Source: Saprospiraceae bacterium (GTDB lineage Bacteria; Bacteroidota; Bacteroidia; Chitinophagales; Saprospiraceae). From it: a stretch of DNA of 64,000 bases. The notes beneath the pieces were generated by a model, which had not been told where the DNA came from, searched no databases, and worked only from the letters and a program-made list of their open reading frames with translations. Within the stretch, counting starts at the first letter, position 1; each line of letters starts with the position of its first letter. Where the stretch lies: contig JANWXM010000001.1 of NCBI GenBank assembly GCA_025055285.1, positions 62,001 through 126,000 of the forward strand, written 5' to 3'. Positions 26,507 through 35,564 of the stretch are shown one piece after another. A program made the position numbers and the translations under genes.

Positions 26507-29500
26507 TTACTCTGGCGGTGGAGGTGGAGCGAAGAACTGAGGTTGGTTGCGCAAGTAAGTGTCGAGCTTCTTCTCCAACTCTTCAGCAAGCGCTGTGTCT
26601 TGCATAAATTGAGCAGAATTGACCAATGTCTGAAGGGCGCTCGCAGCAAAGCGAGCCTCTTGGCCGTATCCGTTCTTAATGTGTTCAGGCTGTGCGTTGA
26701 CGAATTTGATAATGTCTTCTTGTACTTGGGCGATTGCCCGAATTTTTTCTGCTGCTTTCTTATGCTGCCCTAAGCGCGCGTAGATATCGGCCATATATGC
26801 AGCGAACTGGTCGTAGGGGAAATTACAAGCCGGAAAAACTTCAAAGTAGCGGTCGGCCAGCGCTTCCGCTTTGTCTTTTTTTCCCTCGAGGACTAGAGTA
26901 CGCGCCACCCGAATCATTGCCACGCGCATCGTCTGTAGGCTAGGCATGTAGGCGCGGTTTACGTAGGTGCATTTTTTGTCAAAGTTGCCCCACCGCCATT
27001 TATTCATGATATTGTCGTAGGCAATTTCGGTATTCACTCGACCACTGCCAATAACACTCCCATACGCTCCTCCTTCACCCCTAGACTGAATGGGTACTAG
27101 GCGAAGTGCAAGCCCTTCCAATTGCAAGTAATCGTTTAAACCTAAGAGCTTATCATCGCGTACCGTAACAGCCCAATAAATAGGTCGTTTATGAAAATTG
27201 GCCGCAATAATGTTGAGAATGGCCAAATCATCTTTAATAAGAAAGGAGCGATCGCCTAAATTAAATCGAATGGTATCTACTACATTTGGTTCGTTGGGAT
27301 CGAGCAAGCCATTTTCTATCATCGCTTGCTTGTTCACCGGTATTATTACCTGATTGGTAGGCACGTACGAATCGAAATCACGCCCTCCTTGCGCTGGCAC
27401 AGGGTGGTCTTCTCCAATAAATTTAAGCAAGTCGGTCAACGTCATCTCAGGATTTTCTCCTTTCGGATTGAAGAAAGGTACTTGTACGCGCTTAAAGCCG
27501 CGCAGTTTCTCCTGAGGGATAATCATCTCAATCGGTGGCGAATCATTTACCTTGCGGCGCAGCTGTTCAATGTACCAGTCTACGGCAATAAGCGACAGGT
27601 TGACCACACGCACATCGGTGCGGATACCTTCCACTTCCTGACAGTACCATAAGGGGTAGGTGTCGTTGTCTCCGTAAGTGAAAATGATGGCATTAGGTGC
27701 ACACGAATTGAGGAAATTGCTGGCGTAATCCCGTGCAGCGTAGTGGCCTGCCCGGCTATGGTCATCCCAGTTTTGCGTCACCATGAGCAAAGGAGCCGAT
27801 AGGGCGAGACCCAAAGATAAAGCGGCTGCAGGCCATCCAGGCAGCTTCAGGCGCTCGCCTGCATAGGTGTAGAAAGCCGTCACTGCTAGACCAATCCACA
27901 TGGCGAAGGTGAAAAAGGAGCCCACTAGCACGTAGTCGCGCTCACGCGGTTCATTTGGCGGCTGATTGGAGTAAACAATAATACCTACGCCCGTAATGAG
28001 GAAGAGCATTAACAAGGCCGCAAAATCGCGCGGACGCTTCTTGTAATGAAAAAATAGACCTATTAAACCTAAGATGAGCGGTATAAAGTAATACGTGTTA
28101 CGGGCTGGATTGTTTCGCATGAAATCGGGCATGTCGCGCACACTGCCGATGCGATTCCTATCCAGAAAGTCAATGCCACTAATCCAGTGCCCTGAGGTAG
28201 GATCCCACGCATAGAGCCCTTGGTCGCCGTTTTGGCGCCCAACAAAGTTCCACATGAAGTACCGCAAGTACATCCAGTTGAGCTGGTATCGCAAGAAGAA
28301 TTCAATATTATCTAAGAAAGTAGGCTCTCCCGAAGGTTTGTCAATCCATTGGCGATACAATTGAGGGCGGCCCTGAGAATAGTCACCCATGCGAGGGAAA
28401 AGCGTTTGACTCCCAGGAGCGTATTCGTAGTCCAATTTTTCGTCTACTACTTCATAGCGGTTGCCGACGCGTCCATATCGAGGTGAACTCTTAATGCCAA
28501 TGGGTTTGGCATCAAAATGAGGGCCTCGCAGTAAGGGTCGCTCGCCATATTGCTCGCGATTGAGGTAGGGCAACAGCCGAGGAGCATCTGATGGGTCGTT
28601 CATATTTATGGGAGGATTGGCGTTGGCGCGCAGCACCACCATTCCGTAGGCCAAATACGCGATTACCACCACGCCAAAAGCTACTGTTAGCCGCTGCAAC
28701 AAACTGTTGCGCATCCGGCGAGCGTAGTACAACCCTGCATAGATGAGCCCGCCAAAAATGAGAAATACCACAACTAGCCCGCTGTGGAAAGGCAGACCAA
28801 AGCTATTCACTAACAACCTATCGAATGTCGCCCAAAGGCCTGGAATTCCGGCTATGATGAATTTTTGAATGACGTAAATGAAAAGTACTCCTACAAAGGC
28901 AGAGCCTGCAGCGCCCCGGAGTGTCGGGCGAGAGGTCTTCTTGAAATAATAAAACAGCGCCAGCGCTGGTAATGTCAGCAAACTGAGAAGGTGGACGCCA
29001 ATAGAAAGTGCTATGCTGTAAAAGGCAAACACTAGCCATCGATCGGCGCGCGGCTCATCAGGTAATTGATACCACTTTAAAGTTGCCCACAAGGTTAAAC
29101 AAGTGAAAAAGGTGGACATGGCGTATACTTCGCCCTCTACAGCCGAAAACCACACAGAGGTAGTAAATGCCGTACACAAGCCAGCTACTGCTCCTGCTCC
29201 TAGGATGGCAAGCGTTTGAGCGCCCGTGGGTTCACCCTGACGGCCGACAAGCGCCAGCCGCGCTAGAATGGTCGTGCTCCAGGCAATAAACATAGCTGCA
29301 AACGCCGTGCATAAGGCCGACAGCAAGTTTACTGCGTAGGCAATATCCGAAGGATTATTGGACAAACTGTCGGCTACCCAGGCAAACAGGCGGCCGACCA
29401 TGAGGAAAACTGGTGCCCCAGGCGGGTGGACTACTTGCAGTTTGTAAGCTCCTGCGATGAACTCTCCGCAGTCCCAAAGACTACCAGTTGGCTCTACAGA

Positions 29501-29578
29501 AGCTCCTAGAACTAAGGCGGTAACGCCAAAAACCAACCACCCTGTTAGGTTATTAAGCGTGCGAAATGAAGAACTCAT
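26507..29578 (-). CDS. DUF2723 (TMEM260-like) glycosyltransferase
   Basis: Large polytopic protein (1023 aa) of the DUF2723 family, GT-C-like membrane glycosyltransferases whose animal relative TMEM260 is a protein O-mannosyltransferase. The N-terminal motif PTGSLWDCGEFIAGAYKLQ with the acidic pair, followed by VVHPPGAPVFLMVGR, is diagnostic. About a dozen hydrophobic segments occupy residues 10-350 and 495-640, then a soluble region of about 350 residues with a TPR-like helical end and a tail ending APPPPPE. I start at the ATG at 29578; upstream sequence in frame lacks similarity. Proximity to Skp and a TMTC-like enzyme suggests glycosylation of exported proteins. The precise donor and acceptor are unknown. 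Confidence 0.85.
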   Translation of the reverse strand: MSSSFRTLNNLTGWLVFGVTALVLGASVEPTGSLWDCGEFIAGAYKLQVVHPPGAPVFLMVGRLFAWVADSLSNNPSDIAYAVNLLSALCTAFAAMFIAWSTTILARLALVGRQGEPTGAQTLAILGAGAVAGLCTAFTTSVWFSAVEGEVYAMSTFFTCLTLWATLKWYQLPDEPRADRWLVFAFYSIALSIGVHLLSLLTLPALALFYYFKKTSRPTLRGAAGSAFVGVLFIYVIQKFIIAGIPGLWATFDRLLVNSFGLPFHSGLVVVFLIFGGLIYAGLYYARRMRNSLLQRLTVAFGVVVIAYLAYGMVVLRANANPPINMNDPSDAPRLLPYLNREQYGERPLLRGPHFDAKPIGIKSSPRYGRVGNRYEVVDEKLDYEYAPGSQTLFPRMGDYSQGRPQLYRQWIDKPSGEPTFLDNIEFFLRYQLNWMYLRYFMWNFVGRQNGDQGLYAWDPTSGHWISGIDFLDRNRIGSVRDMPDFMRNNPARNTYYFIPLILGLIGLFFHYKKRPRDFAALLMLFLITGVGIIVYSNQPPNEPRERDYVLVGSFFTFAMWIGLAVTAFYTYAGERLKLPGWPAAALSLGLALSAPLLMVTQNWDDHSRAGHYAARDYASNFLNSCAPNAIIFTYGDNDTYPLWYCQEVEGIRTDVRVVNLSLIAVDWYIEQLRRKVNDSPPIEMIIPQEKLRGFKRVQVPFFNPKGENPEMTLTDLLKFIGEDHPVPAQGGRDFDSYVPTNQVIIPVNKQAMIENGLLDPNEPNVVDTIRFNLGDRSFLIKDDLAILNIIAANFHKRPIYWAVTVRDDKLLGLNDYLQLEGLALRLVPIQSRGEGGAYGSVIGSGRVNTEIAYDNIMNKWRWGNFDKKCTYVNRAYMPSLQTMRVAMIRVARTLVLEGKKDKAEALADRYFEVFPACNFPYDQFAAYMADIYARLGQHKKAAEKIRAIAQVQEDIIKFVNAQPEHIKNGYGQEARFAASALQTLVNSAQFMQDTALAEELEKKLDTYLRNQPQFFAPPPPPE

Positions 29579-29688
29579 GGTAAAGAAATATTTTTGGCCT
29601 ACTTCGATGTTGCTTCGCACATCGTCTTTAGCCGCGTCCCATTTTTTGTGCAAAAAATAAACCTTATACCTTTCATGCGCGCGCTCGA

Positions 29689-30204
29689 CTACTGTAGGCC
29701 TAGCTCCTTGCGCACTAAAGGCGTGATATCAGTAGTTTCAAGAGCAAACAGTAATGCTCCTGAGCCGATGTCAAAAATCATGGCGTATCCTTCGCGTTTA
29801 GCTACCGCTTGAATAGCCTCGTTTACTCGCTTGATGATAGGTTCTAGCAGTTCGGCTCGTTTTGCTTCCAACGTGCGTTGAGCTTGCTCCTCAAACTCTT
29901 GAATTTCAGCGCGCTGTTTCTCTAGTTCAGCTTGTCGCTGTTGTACTTGAATTGGCGTCAATATGCCTTCATCGTATTCTTTTTTCAATTTCAGGTAGGC
30001 TGCCTGAAAGTTAGCCGTCAAAATGCTATCCTGGCGATTGAGGCTATCTGCTATTACACGTAGCTTGGCCTCTGCTTCCGCCGTTTGAGGAAGTTCTTCT
30101 AAGAGGTTGCCCAAGTTGATGTGTCCATACTTATAGGTTTGAGCCTGAAGGGTGAGGACCGTCCAGAAGCTGAAAATAGGGATGAGGAATGCGATGCGAT
30201 GCAT
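29689..30204 (-). CDS. Skp/OmpH periplasmic chaperone
   Basis: Periplasmic chaperone of the OmpH/Skp family for outer-membrane proteins (171 aa). The signal peptide (1-22, ending LTLQAQ) precedes YKYGHINLGNLLEELP, a long coiled coil (about 45-125, Gln/Glu/Lys/Ala-rich) and the C-terminal motif AIQAVAKREGYAMIFDIGSGALLFA. This matches OmpH in length and order. The ATG at 30204 gives the signal peptide; the frame runs back to 30288 without support. A promoter-like element lies 58 bases upstream. Confidence 0.92.
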   Translation of the reverse strand: MHRIAFLIPIFSFWTVLTLQAQTYKYGHINLGNLLEELPQTAEAEAKLRVIADSLNRQDSILTANFQAAYLKLKKEYDEGILTPIQVQQRQAELEKQRAEIQEFEEQAQRTLEAKRAELLEPIIKRVNEAIQAVAKREGYAMIFDIGSGALLFALETTDITPLVRKELGLQ

Positions 30205-30261
30205 GTGAATGAATGAGTTTACGCAACTTAAAAAACGCAAAATAGGGTTGTTTTGGCGCGG

Positions 30262-30289
30262 CAAAGGTAAAAAATGCTTATTGGGCAAA
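30262..30289 (-). promoter_or_regulatory. promoter TTTG-N16-TACCTTTG for the Skp gene
   Basis: On the minus strand TTTG (30289-30286) is followed after 16 bases by TACCTTTG (30269-30262). The Skp start is 58 bases downstream. Confidence 0.5.
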
Positions 30290-30315
30290 CCTCCATACGC
30301 TAACGGAATGATGAG

Positions 30316-32298
30316 TTACTTTTGCCTAAGCACAGTAGAATCCAGTTGAATGGCGCGTCTGCGGAGTTCTTCTCCCTTGGCTCTGTCGCCAGCTAGGTAG
30401 TAAGCCGTTCCCAAATCGAAGAGATAACTTGCGTTGTTTGGCGACAGTTCCACTGCTTTTTGAAACCATTGAAGCGCTTCCTGAGTCTTTCCCTGAACGC
30501 CGTATGCCACGCCCAACAAGCGCGCAGTCTCGGCGTCGTTGGAATTAATCCGCCACGATTCGCGCAAGCTTTCTATTGCTTTGGCCAAGTCTCCGCGTTT
30601 CTCGCCGTAGTATCTACCTGCTTCTCGCAGGGCTAAGGCCAAGTTAGTCTGCACGCGACCGTCGTTGTTCGACAAAACTAAAGCCAGCCGATAGTCCGCT
30701 ATAGCACCTTCATAGTCTTTCAAATAGAATCGGCAACCGGCCCGGGTAATTACCGCATCTTTATAGTTAGGGTATATGCTTATTGCTCGATTGGCGTACG
30801 CAAGTGCTTGGCGAAACAAGTGTTCACGCTGAAGGGAGTCCTTTTCTGCTTGTGCTTTCTCGAATAACACACCGCTGCAGGCATTATTGATTTTGGCGCT
30901 ATTCGCCGAAGTTTCAAGATCGGTGAAAAATAAGCGCTCGTTGCTTTCCCAAACTGGATTGCGCAGCAGCGTCAAAGCGGCGAAAACAGCGGCAATGCCT
31001 ACGGATATGCCTATTGCTGCTTTCCAGTTCAACAGACGTACGAGCCCTACGGCTGCTGCCAGACAAAAACCCACGGAAGGCATGAAAGCAAACCGTTCAC
31101 CCATGTTTGTTCCGATAGGGAAAATAAGGTTTGACACGATGCTGATGGTCAATAAGTAAAACCAAATTCCAAAACTCAATGGCTCGCGCCGGGGCAAGCC
31201 TCGAATAGCCCACACAACCAGCAATAAGTAAAGTAGGCTACTGCCCAAAACAGCGACATCTCTAAATGTCTTTATGCCAATGAAACGAGGATAATAGTCA
31301 TGCGTGAGCGGATGAGGCCATACCAAGAGCTGGATATACTTCCCTAACGTATACAGAATAGTCGCTAGCTTTTCTGTAGGTGAGAATGGTACCCAGCGGT
31401 CGCCCTCTATTTTCAGGAAAGGGTTGTTCATCAACTCTAAGGGCGTTCCTCCAAATTTCCAATTGAGGATTGCGCCTCGAATGATGAAAAATACAATGAA
31501 TCCTATCCAAATTGGCCAACATACTCGTACGAGGGCGCCTGGCTTGAGCCCGCGGAAGTACCACAGGGCTAGAGGAATGACTGCTATGAAAGTAGCCGAA
31601 TTCTCCTTAGACAAACAGGCTAGAAAAAAGACAAGACCAGCGAGTATTGCCCATGCGAAGTGCCTCGTTTCGGCATACCGCACGGTAAGCCATAAGGCAC
31701 CCAAGCTGCCTAACAACGCTGCGATTTCATCGCAGCCTTTGATGTTTGCCACTACCTCCGTGTGAATTGGATGTACAACGAAGAGAAGCGCTGCTATCCA
31801 AGCAACTAACAACGCTTGCGCACGATCACCTTGCCAATTGCGCAACAAGAGCGACAATACTGCGTACAATAGCACGCATGTTACGGCAAAGAGCACCACC
31901 GTGAGTATGTGGTAAGCAACAGGTTGCGCGCCAAATATTTCGTACAATAAGGCAAAAATAACCAATGTGAGCGGGCGATAGCGCCCTCCCGACACAAGCG
32001 TCTCCTTACCCTCTACTTTGAAAAAGCCAAAAAAAGTGTCCTTACTCAGGATGCCCGGAATGCCTTGGATGCCCTGAGTAGTGAACATGTTGTCTGTAAT
32101 GACAATTGCATCGTCTTGCACAAAACCGTGGGTTAACGTATTGGCGTAAAGCAGAACTGCTAAGGCAAAAAACAATAGTTTTTGCAAAGCCTCGTTCTGA
32201 AAAAATGCAGGCAGAAGTATCTCCTTTTTCACAGGAGCAGCCTTGGGCGGCGAACCCGTAGCAGAGCGAACGGTTGGTTTGCGCGTCGGTTTGGCCAT
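30316..32298 (-). CDS. TMTC-like membrane glycosyltransferase with TPR tail
   Basis: Polytopic protein (660 aa). After a basic, Pro-rich cytoplasmic start (about 1-40) there are about ten or more hydrophobic segments to about residue 460, with the GT-C type motif THGFVQDDAIVI after the first one and YRPLTLVIFALLYEIFG further on. The C-terminal 190 residues are TPR repeats (NYKDAVITRAGCRFYLKDY, GKTQEALQWFQKAVELSPNN). The layout matches the TMTC/DUF1736 family of O-mannosyltransferases; bacterial members are uncharacterised. I start at the ATG at 32298, not at the far upstream 32391. It lies 111 bases upstream of the Skp gene on the same strand. Confidence 0.8.
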   Translation of the reverse strand: MAKPTRKPTVRSATGSPPKAAPVKKEILLPAFFQNEALQKLLFFALAVLLYANTLTHGFVQDDAIVITDNMFTTQGIQGIPGILSKDTFFGFFKVEGKETLVSGGRYRPLTLVIFALLYEIFGAQPVAYHILTVVLFAVTCVLLYAVLSLLLRNWQGDRAQALLVAWIAALLFVVHPIHTEVVANIKGCDEIAALLGSLGALWLTVRYAETRHFAWAILAGLVFFLACLSKENSATFIAVIPLALWYFRGLKPGALVRVCWPIWIGFIVFFIIRGAILNWKFGGTPLELMNNPFLKIEGDRWVPFSPTEKLATILYTLGKYIQLLVWPHPLTHDYYPRFIGIKTFRDVAVLGSSLLYLLLVVWAIRGLPRREPLSFGIWFYLLTISIVSNLIFPIGTNMGERFAFMPSVGFCLAAAVGLVRLLNWKAAIGISVGIAAVFAALTLLRNPVWESNERLFFTDLETSANSAKINNACSGVLFEKAQAEKDSLQREHLFRQALAYANRAISIYPNYKDAVITRAGCRFYLKDYEGAIADYRLALVLSNNDGRVQTNLALALREAGRYYGEKRGDLAKAIESLRESWRINSNDAETARLLGVAYGVQGKTQEALQWFQKAVELSPNNASYLFDLGTAYYLAGDRAKGEELRRRAIQLDSTVLRQK

Positions 32299-32470
32299 AA
32301 CGAGAGCTAAAGTACAACTCCTTGAACACGTCGCAGAAAGGAAGCGAAGCGGGTAAATACTGCATCTCATTGCTTGTGCGTTATAGGTCAAGAACGTTGC
32401 GCTTCCTCATATCAATCCCTCACCGACTCCTCCGAAAGCGACAACAAAAAGTAATAAACCGATTCTCTCT

Positions 32471-33199
32471 ATGTCAGACGTAAAGTACAAAATTTTGCTC
32501 GTAGAGGACGATTTGAATTTTGGTGACGTCCTGCGCTCTTATCTGGAAATGAATGGCTACGAGGTCCATCTAGCTGTAGATGGCGTAATTGGGTGGGAGC
32601 GCTTCAAAAAAGACAACTACGACCTATGCGTGTTGGACGTCATGATGCCGCGAAAAGATGGGTTTACGCTGGCACAGGAAATTCGCCAGCGCAACCGAGA
32701 AGTGCCCATTATCTTCCTGACTGCTAAGGCATTAAAAGAAGACGTTTTGCACGGCTTCAAGATTGGGGCTGATGATTACATTGTCAAGCCGTTTAATTCG
32801 GAGGAATTACTTTTGCGAATTCAAGCCGTACTAAAGCGGACGCGCAAGGCTCCTGATCCGCGCGACGAACAAAAGGAGTTCGTCATCGGCAAATACCACT
32901 TTAATTATCCCTTGCGCCTGCTAACGTATACCGATGCGCTACCCGGAGAAGAAAATCAGTGGAAACTTAGTCCGAAAGAGTCAGAACTTCTGCGTCTGTT
33001 CTGTAAATACATGAATGAAGTTATGCCTCGCTCAGAGGCTTTGCTAAAAATTTGGCGCGAAGACAATTACTTTACTGCTCGCTCGATGGACGTGTTCATT
33101 ACTAAGTTGCGGAAATATCTGGCAAAAGACCCTGCGATCGAAATTGTAAATATTCACGGCAACGGCTTTCGCTTGTTAGTGCGCGACATGGCGGAGTAA
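32471..33199 (+). CDS. OmpR-family response regulator (orphan)
   Basis: Response regulator of 242 aa. Receiver domain: D13/D14, phospho-acceptor D56 in CVLDVMMPRKDG, T84 in FLTAK, and K106 in YIVKPF. C-terminal winged-helix domain from about 135 (LSPKESELLRLF, VFITKLRKYLAK, IHGNGFRLLV). It resembles the regulator at 4923-5627 and RprY. No kinase gene is adjacent, so its partner is unknown. A terminator follows it directly. Confidence 0.9.
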   Translation: MSDVKYKILLVEDDLNFGDVLRSYLEMNGYEVHLAVDGVIGWERFKKDNYDLCVLDVMMPRKDGFTLAQEIRQRNREVPIIFLTAKALKEDVLHGFKIGADDYIVKPFNSEELLLRIQAVLKRTRKAPDPRDEQKEFVIGKYHFNYPLRLLTYTDALPGEENQWKLSPKESELLRLFCKYMNEVMPRSEALLKIWREDNYFTARSMDVFITKLRKYLAKDPAIEIVNIHGNGFRLLVRDMAE

Positions 33200-33223
33200 A
33201 CAATTCGCCGCATCGAGAACTTT

Positions 33224-33270
33224 GCCGGAATGTAGAGAGAGCACATCCCTTTACATTCCGGCTTTGTTTT
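33224..33270 (+). terminator. intrinsic terminator after the response regulator
   Basis: GCCGGAATGTA (33224-33234) pairs with TACATTCCGGC (33252-33262), an 11-bp perfect stem that can extend inward by a few pairs, followed by TTTGTTTT. Confidence 0.8.
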
Positions 33271-33304
33271 ATGCTATCATGCTCCTCGTTAATATATTCG
33301 CCCT

Positions 33305-34282
33305 ATGCTTCAGCGCGTTTTTGAGCAATACCGCGGTTTTTTACGCACACTCAAGATTGTCTATGTATTAAATAACCTTTTGAATTACCGCTATTTGCGG
33401 CACAATCGCCAGTATTACCAACACTTAGGAGTGCGCAAAAGCGTATTAGCTCCTATTGGAAGTGCGGATTTTGCTCATGCGCCCACGGATGACCTCCCCT
33501 GGCTAGACCAGCCCGATGCTCTAACGCGTCTGGAAAATCACCCGGCGTTCAAAGATTTGCCCGAAGACTGGCAGCAAAAGGCGCGTCAATTTGTGCAAGA
33601 GGGCTACTGCGTTTTAGAACAATTCTACACTTCAGAACAAACGGAGGCCCTCAGTGCTGAGATTGATACTTTGTTAAATACAGGGAAAGTTAGGTTTAAT
33701 TACACCAGAAGAAAAATTTTTAACCTGCATGAAAAGAGTGCTCTAGCCGACAAGGACTTCTTCCGTCATCCCAAACTGCTCCGCCTATTGTCCTTTCTTT
33801 TGGGCAAGCCCGTTATTCCCTTTCAATCTCTTGCTTTTGTACAAGGCAGTGAGCAGCGTGCTCACTCCGACTCTATTCACATGAGCACCTATCCGCCGGG
33901 CTACCTCATCGCTACTTGGACCGCTCTCGAGGACTGCACTGAAGACAATGGCCCCTTGTTCTATTATCCCGCTAGTCATCGCTTGCCTTATATAACTACC
34001 GCTGATTACCCATCGGGCAATACACGCTTTACCATCGGCCGAGATAGTAACAAACGCTACGAAGATTACATAGAAGCGCTCATTAACAGGCTTCACCTCC
34101 AAAAGCGGCTTTATCTTGCGCGGCGTGGAGATGTGTTAATTTGGCATGCGAACCTCCTCCACGGAGGAGCTCCTATCACTCGACCCGGGGCAACTCGCCG
34201 CAGTCTCGTCTGTCATTACTTCGCCAAGGGTGTGTTCTGTTACCACGAAATTTCACAGCGCCCAGCTATCATTAAAGCCTAA
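33305..34282 (+). CDS. phytanoyl-CoA dioxygenase (PhyH) family protein
   Basis: Fe(II)/2-oxoglutarate-dependent oxygenase-like protein (325 aa). The iron ligands are His187 and Asp189 in RAHSDSIHM and His286 in WHANLLHGG, with the 2-oxoglutarate-binding Arg in GATRRSLVCHYF. YYPASHRLPY is typical of PhyH relatives. Residues 1-70 are a basic helical N-terminal extension. The substrate is not evident; family members hydroxylate lipids and small metabolites. The aspartyl protease gene follows after 14 bases, so the two may be cotranscribed. Confidence 0.87.
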   Translation: MLQRVFEQYRGFLRTLKIVYVLNNLLNYRYLRHNRQYYQHLGVRKSVLAPIGSADFAHAPTDDLPWLDQPDALTRLENHPAFKDLPEDWQQKARQFVQEGYCVLEQFYTSEQTEALSAEIDTLLNTGKVRFNYTRRKIFNLHEKSALADKDFFRHPKLLRLLSFLLGKPVIPFQSLAFVQGSEQRAHSDSIHMSTYPPGYLIATWTALEDCTEDNGPLFYYPASHRLPYITTADYPSGNTRFTIGRDSNKRYEDYIEALINRLHLQKRLYLARRGDVLIWHANLLHGGAPITRPGATRRSLVCHYFAKGVFCYHEISQRPAIIKA

Positions 34283-34296
34283 AACCACCTTTCTCT

Positions 34297-35535
34297 ATGC
34301 TGCACCCGGCCGTCTTCTGGATAGTCGTATGGATTTGGTTGACCTTTCCTGCATATGCGAGGGCGCAGTTCGGCTACACGCTAATAGGGTCGAGCAAAAG
34401 CGTGGACATCCCGTTTGAATATACCAACAACTTCATCATTTTGTCCGTGCGGTTTGGAGGTATCCTGCCGCTGAAGTTTATTTTTGATACAGGCGCCGAA
34501 CACACTATATTAACGAAACGCGAGATTACTGACATGCTGGGCATGCGTTACGAACGCGAGTTTCGCGTAGCTGGCTCAGACTTGCGCACTACACTGGTCG
34601 CCTACCTCGTACGACGAGTGCGCTTCGACATCGCCGGAAAAGCCTATTCCGAAGGAGAAGATATCCTGGTACTTCAGGAAGACTATTTGCGGTTCGAAGA
34701 GTTTACTGGTATTCCCGTCCACGGCATATTATCTGCCAACGCTTTCTCGCGTTTTGTCATCCAAATTAATTACGATCGACAAATCATCACCCTACACGAA
34801 CGAGAATCTTTTCGATTGAAAGACCGCGGCTTTACTGCTATTCCAGTAGAAATTGCTCGAAATAAGATGTATCTAAGGACTACGCTGCGTCCAACACCCA
34901 ACATAACAGCCTCGGTAAAACTCCTCATAGACACCGGTGCAGGAATGCCGTTGCTCGTATTCAGCAATTTGAATCCTCTCATTCGCACGCCCGAGAGGGT
35001 CATCCCTTCTACCATTGGCCTCGGACTGGGAGGCTTCATAGAGGGCTTCACCGGGCGAATTCACCAGCTTACGTTGGGCGAACTTACTCAAACCGGTGTT
35101 ATTACTTATTTTCAAGAATTGGACACTACTTCAAATTTGGAATATCTTAATCAACGCGATGGCCTCATTGGAAATGCACTCCTTCATCGCTTCCACCTTA
35201 TTTTAGACTACCAGGGCAGCCAGATCTGGATTAAGCCCGCTCGCTACTTCCGCGACACGTACGTGTATGACCGCAGCGGTATGGTCGTGTTGGCCCATGG
35301 TCCTCGGCTCAATGATTTTGTCGTCCAATACGTATTGCCCAACTCCCCTGCTGCTGAAGCCGACATCCGTCCCGGTGACCAAATTGTGCGCGTCGGCGGA
35401 GCTCCTGCCCATTTCTTTACATTAAGTGACCTCATGAATGTCTTTCAGCGAAAACCCGGAAAAAAAGTGCGACTCACCGTACAACGCGGACAAGAACGAC
35501 TAAAGAAAACGATCGTCTTGCGCGATCTAATATAA
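34297..35535 (+). CDS. aspartyl protease with PDZ domain
   Basis: Exported protein (412 aa) with a signal peptide (about 1-24, ending YARAQ), two retropepsin/pepsin-like lobes and a C-terminal PDZ domain (about 330-405). Each lobe carries a catalytic signature: FIFDTGAEHTILT near residue 65 and LLIDTGAGMPLLV near 212. The PDZ part has LPNSPAAEADIRPGDQIVRVGG. This is a common Bacteroidota architecture of periplasmic or envelope proteases; substrates are unknown. It ends convergent to a decayed gene, and no clear terminator separates them. Confidence 0.9.
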   Translation: MLHPAVFWIVVWIWLTFPAYARAQFGYTLIGSSKSVDIPFEYTNNFIILSVRFGGILPLKFIFDTGAEHTILTKREITDMLGMRYEREFRVAGSDLRTTLVAYLVRRVRFDIAGKAYSEGEDILVLQEDYLRFEEFTGIPVHGILSANAFSRFVIQINYDRQIITLHERESFRLKDRGFTAIPVEIARNKMYLRTTLRPTPNITASVKLLIDTGAGMPLLVFSNLNPLIRTPERVIPSTIGLGLGGFIEGFTGRIHQLTLGELTQTGVITYFQELDTTSNLEYLNQRDGLIGNALLHRFHLILDYQGSQIWIKPARYFRDTYVYDRSGMVVLAHGPRLNDFVVQYVLPNSPAAEADIRPGDQIVRVGGAPAHFFTLSDLMNVFQRKPGKKVRLTVQRGQERLKKTIVLRDLI

Positions 35536-35564
35536 GGTGAGCACAGCCACTTCCTTTTTGCTCT

